Origin: Cadophora sp. MPI-SDFR-AT-0126
Taxonomy: Eukaryota; Ascomycota; Leotiomycetes; Helotiales; Ploettnerulaceae
Length of the DNA: 64,000 nucleotides
Direction of reading: 5' to 3'
NCBI GenBank assembly: GCA_020747065.1
Contig: JAGMVK010000025.1
Coordinates: 248,001-312,000, forward strand
Shown here: positions 55,568-64,000 of the stretch, piece by piece
Numbering within the stretch: the first letter of the stretch is position 1
Layout: the number at the start of each line of letters is the position of its first letter
Translations under genes and position numbers: made by a program
The notes under the pieces: model-generated
What the model was told of the DNA's origin: nothing
What the model saw: the letters and a program-made list of their open reading frames with translations, nothing else
Databases searched by the model: none

Positions 55568-57553
55568 ATGAGGTTCTCTCTCGCTACCGTCGCCTTGGCT
55601 CTCAGTGCCGTTGCGAACGCTGTCACTATCAACCAGATCAATGGCATCAAATATCTCTCACCGTACGCGGGTCAAACATTGACGGGCATTAAGGGATTGG
55701 TGACTGCTAAGGGACCATCCGGATTCTTTCTTCGAGACACGACACTCAACCTCGACATCAGATCATCGAATTCAATCTATGTCTACGGCAGTCTAGCTCT
55801 CAAGAACGTCACAGTCGGCGACATAATTACTGTCGATGCGACTGTCGCAGAGTACCGATCAACTTCTACCTACCTGTACTTGACAGAATTGACCTACCCA
55901 AACAACGTCAAAGTCCTCTCAAGCGGGAATGCCGTCAAGCCCGTTGTCATTGGCGAGGACCTTCTCGTGTATCCCCCAACCGAGCAGTTCTCATCTCTCG
56001 ACAACTGGGATGTCTACTCCCTCCCAAACAACCAGAGCTTGGTTTCTACAGCAAACCCGACTCTCCAGCCACTCCTCTTTGGTATGGACTTTTGGGAGAG
56101 TTTGAGCGGAGAACTCGTGACTGTAAAGCTCCCAGTTGCAATTACCAAATCCAACAGGTACGCGAACGTGTGGATTGCTGGATCTTGGAGAAAATCGGGT
56201 ACAAACAAGCGCGGTGGCTTGACCATGAGAGACAGAGGTAGGCCGCTCATTTTAAAGTGGGAATTATTCTGACAGCAATTGACAGATTCCAATCCCGAAA
56301 CACTGGCAGTCATTGACCCGCTTGATGGCACCAAGAACCCCACCACAGTCAAACTTGGTGATACTTTGGAAGAAATCACCGGTGTACTCACCTATGCTTT
56401 CGGATATTACAGCATTTATCCTCAGACTGCTATCAAGGTCGTGTCCTCAGCTTCGCCAGCCACTCCTCCAGTTACTACTCTCACTTCCTCCGGGACTTGC
56501 AAGCAGCTTACAGTTGGCGACTACAACGTCGAGAACTTGACACCGAAGTCAGCATGGCTGCCTTCGATCGCTGATCACATCGCCACTTACTTGAAGACTC
56601 CAGATCTCATGTTCGTCCAAGAAATTCAAGATGACAATGGAGCAACGAACAACGGAGGTACGTTTCACTACTTTCCTTTAATATACCAAGTACTAAATTT
56701 TTCGCAGTCGTTACTGCAAACTTGACTCTCACAACCCTCGTGAACGCAATCTACAACATCTCCGGCATCCAATACGCCTACACCGAAGTCCTCCCCACCA
56801 ACCTCCAAGACGGTGGCGAGCCCGGTGGAAACATCCGCCAAGCCTACCTCTACAAGCCCGACATCCTCCGCCTCCGCAAGCCCAATCTTGGTGGACCCCT
56901 CGATGCAAACGAGGTTCTCCCCGGCCCGGAATTGAAGTTCAATCCAGGTCGTATCGAGCCGTCCAATCCAGCCTTCACTGCGAGTCGTAAACCACTGGCT
57001 GCTGCTTGGGAGACTCTGGACGGCAAGAACAAGTTCTTCACTATTAACTTGCATCAGGGTAGTAAGGGCGGCGGAAGTCCTCTTGTGGGAGATGCTCGCC
57101 CTCCGGTGAATGGAGGTGTTGCCGATCGATCAGCTCAGGCCAATGTCACAGCCGTAAGTCTCTCTTTTCCTTTTCTTTTCTTGGATGTTGACTTTGAATA
57201 TTGAATGAGCTAACAATCCCCAGACATTCGTCGCCCAAATCCTCAAGGAAAACCCCTTCGCCAAGATCATCGTCGCCGGCGATTTCAACGAATTCACATT
57301 CGTCGAGCCCCTCGAGACCTTCAAATCCGTCTCGCACCTGCTCGATCTCGATGACGTGACGCTCACCCCTTCGACGGAAAGATACACGTACATGTTTGAT
57401 ATGAACTGCCAGGAGCTCGATCACATGTTTGTTAGTCCGGCGTTGATCCTGGGTGCGGCGTTTGAGCATGTGCATGTAAATACTTGGAGCAATTTGGCGG
57501 ATCAGAAGAGTGATCATGATCCGAGTGTGGCGAGGTTGAATGTTTGCTCGTGA
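55568..57553 (+). CDS. Secreted endonuclease/exonuclease/phosphatase (EEP) family nuclease
   Basis: Four exons (55568-56237, 56286-56657, 56708-57153, 57224-57553) encode 605 residues. Residues 1-18 are a signal peptide (MRFSLATVALALSAVANA). An N-terminal beta-rich OB-like region (INGIKYLSPYAGQTLTGIKG) comes first. The EEP domain begins near residue 320 with LTVGDYNVENL (metal-binding Asn), DLMFVQEIQD (catalytic Glu), FFTINLHQGSKGGG, IVAGDFNEF (Asp/Asn pair), LDHMFVSPAL and SDHDPSVARLN (final Asp-His). All canonical residues of the metal-dependent phosphoesterase site are visible. The layout matches extracellular DNases of bacteria and fungi, so degradation of extracellular nucleic acid for nutrients or defence is likely. 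Introns have standard ends (GTAGGC, GTACGT, GTAAGT). Confidence 0.9.
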
Positions 57554-58705
57554 TTATGATGATGATGTTATGATGTGATGTGATGGGATGGGAGTAATGA
57601 TAATTGATTGTATATATGAAATATGAGGAATTGCATGCATGGACGTCTCTTGTGCTGAAAGGACTGTGGTTTTGGCAGATGATTTGCTGTGCTCAGTCAT
57701 GCCCATACATTGCATGATTCATTTCGATGGGAAAAGGTGGAGAGCTAGATTGGCCAGTCATTCGAGCAAGCCATCCTAGCCGTCCTCATGCTTTAGCAAA
57801 GTTATCTACAGTTCTTGATATCACCAGAAGGAAATTTGGAAGTCGGAAGACTGGTCTGGTTTTACTCTCAAACTAGACCAGGAAATATCAAGATGGATTG
57901 GATCCAAAGAATCTTGCACCTTCTGACAGGCCCTTTCAACAGAGCTCAGCTGAGTCCATTCCAGCACTACATGCAGGTATGGAGCTTGACTCAAATTCTT
58001 CTGTTCTTGAGATACCAAAAGACTTTGGGCATTTGAGCAAAGGAATCATTATGAAGGGGTATTGGGATATGTCATGAGGTTTTGTCGAGGTGTAAGTAAT
58101 GTCAAACTTTAAATTGCGAGTGTGCCTGAATAGGTAAACGAGGCTTCCACCTCACGGTTATCCTAGGAAAATGCGTCATATAAATTTTTAACATAGATCT
58201 AGCAGGTCCAGTGAATCGAAAGATGAATCTCTTGGCAACATTCATTATTCTGTCGAGCATTGTAGAGACTGTCAATCTAGGTCCAAGCAGCCTTGAACTC
58301 CAACGGAACAGGGGGAGGCAACGAAACCGCCGTGAACAATGTTCTCCTCTCATGGTACTTTTTAGAAAAAAAAAAAATGGTGCCTTCTCCCCACAGTTAG
58401 CATGACACAATTAGCATGAGCTCTGTAGAGACCAAATATCAAGTTGCTGCGAAGGTATTGTTGTGATGAGATTTAGGCGAGCTTTGATAGGAGAGAAGTT
58501 GTTCCACGTGACGTGCTGACCGCCTTGTTCTGCCGCTTCTCGTTCTTCAGCAAGAAAAAAAGTTCAGTAGCTTTCTCTGTGCGCAAAACACTTCCCTCCC
58601 CCACGATACAACAATCGCAACATCTCCACTGCAACTGAGTGCTGTGGGACACTCCTTATTCCGCATTGTAATACGAACAATCGAATCCCATCGCCAACCT
58701 CCACC
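57554..58705. other. Intergenic, about 1.15 kb
   Basis: GATGATGATG-type microsatellite follows the nuclease stop (about 57555-57595). An A13-like run occurs near 58366-58378. No gene is recognised. Confidence 0.4.
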
Positions 58706-59738
58706 ATGTCTTCAGACGAAATTGTCTGGCAGGTTATCAATCAGCAATTCTGCTCGTTCAAGCTCAAGTAAATCTACACACTCCTCCTCATCTGACCAAT
58801 CTAACATGATCAGGACTACCAAGGAGAAGAACTTCTGTCGCAATGAATACAATGTCACCGGTCTCTGCAATCGACAATCCTGCCCCCTGGCAAACTCCCG
58901 CTATGCCACCATCCGCGCACACCCCGACACCGGCACCCTCTACCTTTACATGAAGACCATCGAGCGCGCACACATGCCCAGCAAGCTATGGGAACGAATC
59001 AAGTTGTCTCAAAACTATGCGAAAGCCCTGGAGCAAGTCGATGACCGATTGATCTACTGGCCAAAATTCTTGATTCACAAGTGCAAGCAGAGACTTACGA
59101 GATTGACACAAGTTGGGATCCGGATGAGGAGATTGGCTAGAGAGGATGAGAGATTGGGCGAGAAGCTGGTACCGAAATTGGCGCCCAAGGTGCGCAGACG
59201 TGAGGAGACACGAGAGAGGAAGGCGGAGGCTGCTGCGAAGGTTGAGAGGGCTATTGAGCGGGAATTGATTGAGAGATTGAGGAGTGGTGCGTATGGCGAC
59301 CAGCCCCTCAATGTCAGCGAAGCTATCTGGAAGAAAGTTCTGAAAGGTCTCGAGCGTGGTGGTGAGGGAACCAGAGACGAGGATATGGATGAAGGCATTG
59401 AGGAAGATGAGTTTGAGAACGAAGAGGAGTATGAGGATGAAGAGGGTGTCGGTGATGTGGAGTATGTCAGTGATTTGGGTGAAGACGAGGAGGATCTTGG
59501 AGATCTTGAGGACTGGTTAGGAAGTGAGGAAGAGGCCGACACGGACGATGAGGATGAAGAGGATAGCGAGAGTGATAGCAGTGAGGATGATAAGTCGAAG
59601 AAGCTTCGGGCACCAGGGAAGCGCAAGAGAGGTGTGGATCCGAAGGCCAAATCAAAGACAAAGACCAAGAAGCCCAGAAGAGAGATCGAGATCGAAGAGG
59701 AGTTCGAGGGTCCGCAGAGAGAGTTGGCGATGGCTTGA
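58706..59738 (+). CDS. MAK16: Ribosome biogenesis protein Mak16
   Basis: Two exons (58706-58767 and 58814-59738; 46-nt intron, GTAAAT..CAG) encode 328 residues. The start [19 protein letters not shown] and the following [34 protein letters not shown] are nearly invariant in Mak16, with the four Cys (C16 plus three after the intron) that bind an Fe-S cluster or zinc. The region [25 protein letters not shown] and [13 protein letters not shown] are also family hallmarks. The C-terminal third is a long acidic tract of Glu and Asp followed by a basic nuclear-localisation-like tail ([18 protein letters not shown]). It acts in the nucleolus in early 60S subunit assembly. An ACCATG context supports the start. 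Confidence 0.97.
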
Positions 59739-62460
59739 GTCTGATTTGGGAACATCCTCGCATGGCGTTGGGGTCTATGGCTATTTGGCTGGAGTCTCGT
59801 GGGCTGAAAATGGATCTTTTGTCTGGGCATGCTGGAGCTTCTATACATGCGTGCAATGATAGACAATCGATGGTAACTTATGGAGTCTCTGCATGCCATC
59901 ACATCCGATCATTGCCCTTAAATTATTCTCGCCTTGATTCCCCACAAGCCCAGAAAAGTCCTACTACTCTTCAAACCGCTCATTATCCCCAGGCAACCAA
60001 TCACATCTCCATTCGCCCTTCCATACTCCACCGTTCGGCTATATCATGCCATGTAAATGAAGGGCAGCCAACTCCAGCCTGACGACAAAGCTAAAGTCGT
60101 GTTGTAGTGCTAGTATTTGTTATCAAGCTGACATGACTGGACCTGGATTAGAGCTCTGTGAAGTCAGATGCTGTGTCACGCAGATTTTCATCGACACAGG
60201 GCAGGGTGCTGAATTACGTAGGTTTCGAAAGTCTTGTAACCACCGTTGACTCCCGATAGTCGAGGCCAATTAGCAGTGAGTTATTGTAATGAAATGTTAA
60301 TGAGTCTTGCTCTGTTACCTCTTGATTTGGAAGGGCAGATCTCTATCGCTCCCCGATGATAGTCTACCAGCCAGAATACGAGAGGGCATATATGTTGGTC
60401 GTGGTCTGCCCCTGTGGAAGTCAGGTTGAAGCATTGAAGATGTTCAATTCTGAAGTTTGGCAAAATCACAATGATCACTAGCGAAAACGGCAATAGTATA
60501 TATATCGTGTAGTTTAACACGATACTAGGATAGGCTTCGCGGGTCGACGGGCTCTTGCCATTGTGTGACCAGAAAGGGGCTTGCCGTTAGGTACGTATTG
60601 AAGCGAACAGATCAAAAGGTATAGAGATGAACGCAAGAATGGAAGACAAGAAGGAAAACCTAGAACGGCCGTACTTTTCAGATTATACCTTCTTGCAGCA
60701 TCCTTTTGTTGGATCTACATAGGATCTAGGGTCTCAGTCCCGTCCCCCGGAAAGCGGCAATGATCATGAGTCGAGCTCTTAGAGCCTGGGGAAAATACGA
60801 GGTTATTCACAGCAGATGTATAATAGACAGAAGAGATTGCCCAATTTTCCTCAGTCTATGGTCGAATGTGGCAGCGTTGGCAGTATCTTGGTATATACTC
60901 AAGATATAAAAGTGAGCTTTTGGTTTGAGGCCACTATAGTACCGTGTCGTGTCTGCCACAAGGCTTCGGGATCCAGTTGGGAACTCTGGTGTTTGTTTTC
61001 AGGAAGGAAAAGGTTCTAATCAAAATATGTCTCTAGGGCCTGCTTTAGTCGCAATAGAATTTCTGATTGAAAGCTCGATTCGTGTGGAAGTGTTGGCTTG
61101 GTGAGTGACAACACGGGTTTGACGACCTTAGTTATCCTGATGAGCGACTCTCTGAGCCTGCTCAGCTCATTGAATTAATTCAATAGACGTACAATACAGT
61201 GTATTCTTCAAATTTGTCGTGCTTTCCATTGCTGGTTCAAATGGTTGGTTTTGATGTTTACAAGCTCGCTTAGCGAGCAATTTTAGGCCTCATAGATTTG
61301 ATAGTAGGGCTTCGACTTACGATTAGGGCATGCTTGAGCTGGATCAAAATGATGTCGTACTTCTGCGAATAGATTTGAGTCTCATATACTCATTTGATAA
61401 AATCCTGTGATCAGGGGTTAGAATTGTCCAGGAATGACACAGCCTTCCACAGACAGTAGCTCTCTCACTTGCAGAATGATCTCATTTGGTAGAATTTGAT
61501 CAATATACGACCTTCAAAGAGACTTTTAAAATAGTTCTGGAGTAACTTTCCAGGGTCCCTCTGGCAAAAGAAGGCTAACATCCGGGATATTGAAGCAATA
61601 CAAGCAGCAGTGCATGATGTCTAACAGCTTCATTGGCCATCGATCTCCTCCATTGCCGAGTGTCTGAAGGTTCTAAGCTTGCTTCGTCACCCCAACAGTA
61701 AGAGTGACAAAAGTGTTTACTATAGTATATTTGGTAGTATAAGTCTGTCTAATTTTGACGGTTGACGAGCTTGTACTGTAAAGTGGCCTTTAGTAGCTTT
61801 CTAGGACGGCGCTTCATGCTTTGAGCTGTGCCAACTTTTGAGTCACAAACCCAATTCTGGGGCCTTTGAGCTACATTTACTCCATGAGTCAATGTACTAG
61901 TTTATTGTGACAGTCAAAGAGGTCCTTAGATTTTCTGCCACCTTACTAAGCAAAAATGCAAAATTATTCATTTGTAGAATCAAAGAACGAACCTGTGATG
62001 ATTGTCAGACTGCATCGCTCCATTCTGACAGGCTTGAGAACTTTAATGCCGTCGCTCTAAAACTTTATGGACCAATGAGTGTTTCAATAGTTGAGTAATC
62101 TAAGGTTTCAATCAGTAAAACTTAGGATTTTCTCATCTTTATTATTTGAAGCTGTCAAAGTCGTGGGAGTGCTTCATGATATTGAGGGGTCACAGCTCGC
62201 TACGAAGTACCGAGGCGGGGTCGTGCTCGTGGGCCGTGCCAGTGGAAACGACGTTTCAACTTCTGGTCGCATAAATTCAGCCTCTCCATCACTCCTCTTT
62301 CAACAACGATATCACATCGTACCCGCCTCCAAAAACTGGAACGGGACATACAATTCTAGCTGTTCTTCGTGTTTTATCCGCCTTCGACCTTGTAATTCAC
62401 AGTCACAGCCAGCTCTCGCGGCATAAAATCAACCGCCATTCGGCGGCAGATAACTTCGCC
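59739..62460. other. Largest gene-free stretch, about 2.7 kb
   Basis: No domain-bearing frame, tRNA or transposon is seen on either strand. It holds a perfect short palindrome (GCTCGCT-T-AGCGAGC at 61264-61278) and AT-rich sequence around 61700-62150. Long non-coding RNA or the leader of the Mso1-like gene cannot be excluded. Confidence 0.4.
61264..61278. repeat. Perfect 7-bp hairpin
   Basis: GCTCGCT and AGCGAGC are separated by one T. This is isolated and of unknown meaning. Confidence 0.4.
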
Positions 62461-63273
62461 ATGACATCCTACTTCTCCTCCCTCCTCACTACCACCACCT
62501 CGAGAGTCGCATCCATCAGGCAGAACCTACTGCCCACAGAGAACGATGGAGATACAGAAGACGATACTCACCTCTGCCGCGTCCTCAGAGCCTACTACAC
62601 CGAGAAAGGACGATCATTCCCCGCCTGGCTACCTCCAGATCCAAAAGCACCTCCTCCAGTCGTCGTCCAACCTGTCTACGCACAGTCATCAGTCGGATCG
62701 CGATATGGCGGTTTACAGAATCAACCTGGTGGAGCATCTGGTGGAGGATTAGCCAGTTTGTGGGACAAGCAGCCGCAGCAGCAAATCCAACCACAAGAAC
62801 AACAGAGTCTCAGACAAGGACGAGGACAAGGAAGGTTGGCAGCAAGTGGACGGAACCCATTCGCAAGTCAGAACTCTGCCCAGGCACAGCAAGTTGTTCA
62901 GTCTCAGCCACTACCGAGTCGAAAGGAAGGAAGCTATCAGCAAACGATGTTTGGCAGGAACGACGCTACCCCTCCTGGCAGCTCTGGGGGTTCTGCACCG
63001 ATGTCTTCTAGGCAGAGACTCGCTGCACAGTTCAACAACAAGCCAGGGCCCCAACGTGCGAACTCCTACGAATCGAGTGGATCTGCGGCGCCTCTCACAT
63101 CTGCGAACTCACCTTGGTCGAACAGTGGTGGTGCGGGGTATGACGCTGGTGGATACGATGCTGGAGGATACGATGCTGCACCGAGAAATACAGGTCGTCA
63201 AGGATTGCCCGGTGGACCTGCGGCTGGCAGACGTGGACCTGGACTTCCTAGTGGACCAAGAGGACCCCGGTAG
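62461..63273 (+). CDS. Mso1-like Sec1-binding secretory protein
   Basis: A single exon of 270 residues. The first 65 residues (MTSYFSSLLTTTTSRVASIRQNLL, then DDTHLCRVLRAYYTEKGRSFPAWLPPDPKAP) match the N-terminal Sec1-binding region of the Mso1 family: an amphipathic membrane-contacting helix followed by a short Leu-rich helix and a WLP/PPDP motif. Mso1 works with the Sec1/Munc18 protein and SNAREs in exocytic vesicle fusion. The remaining 200 residues are Gln-, Gly- and Ser-rich and disordered, with SRQRLAAQF and a tandem GYDAG repeat near the end, then a Gly/Pro/Arg tail. Such tails are typical of filamentous-fungal orthologues. Confidence 0.82.
   Translation: MTSYFSSLLTTTTSRVASIRQNLLPTENDGDTEDDTHLCRVLRAYYTEKGRSFPAWLPPDPKAPPPVVVQPVYAQSSVGSRYGGLQNQPGGASGGGLASLWDKQPQQQIQPQEQQSLRQGRGQGRLAASGRNPFASQNSAQAQQVVQSQPLPSRKEGSYQQTMFGRNDATPPGSSGGSAPMSSRQRLAAQFNNKPGPQRANSYESSGSAAPLTSANSPWSNSGGAGYDAGGYDAGGYDAAPRNTGRQGLPGGPAAGRRGPGLPSGPRGPR
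63139..63180 (+). repeat. Tandem 15-bp repeat encoding YDAGG units
   Basis: About three units of TAYGAYGCTGGTGGA-like sequence encode repeating Tyr-Asp-Ala-Gly-Gly near the C-terminus of the Mso1-like protein. Confidence 0.6.
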
Positions 63274-64000
63274 AAGATTGTTGGTTGGGATGCGTTTGGT
63301 TATGGGACTTGTTGCATTGCATGGAGTTGAGGAGCATGCACGACTTTTCGTTATTCGACTTGGAATTTTCTTCGGCAAGAAGGGCCGATTTCTGCAGTGG
63401 CAGCGAATGAATGTCTTGGTTTCCCTTCAACGTCCTCCGCAGTTTTGGTGACATGAGCGGTGGTTTTCTCTGCAGGACGTGATCTTCCAGCACAAGTGGG
63501 TCATGCACGCCGAAGCAGCATATTCTGCTGGATACAAGTCCAAGTACCAGATGCATCGTGCTACAACACTCGGGATTGGTTTATGTTTAGTAGGAGACTG
63601 GCAGTTGGCTTCTGCAGCAGCGCTGTAGAATGAGCTTGGAATACTATGGCCGTGACAATAGCTTGGGAATCGGTTCATTTCACCTCCGCTATCATAGCAA
63701 GTGCTGTGCTTGCTGTCCCTCCATACGTTACGTAACTGGTTTTAATTTGCACAGATCCTATCCTCTATCAGATTCCGATATCACACCTGCAAGCCCTAGC
63801 GATGGCAGCCGAAAACGTCCCGTCTTGATCGTCCTACAGGCATTTCATGCAGGATATTGTAGCTGTCTACCAGGTCATCTTGCACCTTATTCGCCATTTC
63901 TATCACATCGCTGTTATATTGCAGCTATGGCTATGGGTTGACCCCCACATTTGTTGGCAATGGACAAGTCACCAATTTATGTCAAGCAGCAAGAGTGGCT
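63274..64000. other. 3' flank, 727 bp to window end
   Basis: No further gene is recognised. The frame at 63630-63941 lacks domain content, and a gene beginning outside the window could overlap the edge. Confidence 0.4.

Noticed and set aside
59075..59902. Long Ser-rich minus-strand ORF
   Set aside because: It is the antisense of the Mak16 acidic and basic tract; GAG/GAT codons read backwards give Ser and Leu.
62585..62794. Minus-strand ORF and shifted plus-strand ORFs over the Mso1-like gene
   Set aside because: They overlap a gene with a recognisable N-terminal domain and show only repeat shadows.
1..64000. CRISPR arrays, insertion sequences, attachment sites
   Set aside because: None seen; the window is fungal nuclear DNA with introns, where these do not apply.

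Overview
The window comes from the nuclear genome of a filamentous ascomycete (Pezizomycotina). The signs are short introns of 44 to 115 nt with GT..AG ends and CTNAC-type branch sites, several Zn2Cys6 regulators, HET-domain and NACHT proteins, a 2EXR protein and an RTA1-like protein. The gene mix would suit a leotiomycete, but the sequence alone does not settle that. Both strands carry genes, and no operon logic applies.

Layout. 0-5.3 kb is a damaged oxidoreductase neighbourhood: an NmrA-like reductase cut by the window edge, an SDR pseudogene, and two N-terminally truncated Baeyer-Villiger monooxygenase genes joined head to head. 6-14 kb holds a low-complexity Lys/Pro-rich protein, a NACHT-ankyrin NLR-type protein and an F-box protein. 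14-20 kb holds a truncated SDR fragment, an Upc2-like zinc-cluster regulator divergent from an RTA1-like membrane protein, and a multi-exon protein of unknown function. 22-27 kb is a zinc-cluster regulator divergent from a 14-TM-type MFS transporter. 28-31.5 kb holds an NmrA-like protein and a secreted AA12-like quinoprotein dehydrogenase. 33-37 kb holds a Gyp7-type Rab GAP and a small two-helix membrane protein. 38.9-44.8 kb carries a third zinc-cluster regulator and a regulator-like protein without a zinc cluster. 45.7-52 kb is an incompatibility-type block: an intact HET gene, a 2EXR gene with one internal stop, and a wrecked second HET gene. 52.7-63.3 kb is mostly conserved: a Gfd2/YDR514C-like DEDD nuclease, a tRNA-Met candidate with a long intron, a secreted EEP-family nuclease, Mak16 and an Mso1-like protein.

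How they relate. Conserved cell-biology genes (Gyp7, Mak16, Mso1-like, the DEDD nuclease) are intact and act in trafficking or ribosome assembly. Accessory genes (NLR, HET, 2EXR, oxidoreductases, regulators with transporters) lie between them, and many are broken: at least six loci are pseudogenes or fragments. Two divergent regulator/membrane-protein pairs look like local regulatory units.

Exon boundaries were worked out by hand from splice signals, frame continuity and family resemblance. All intact multi-exon models add up to a whole number of codons. Functions are recognised from motifs, not from a search.
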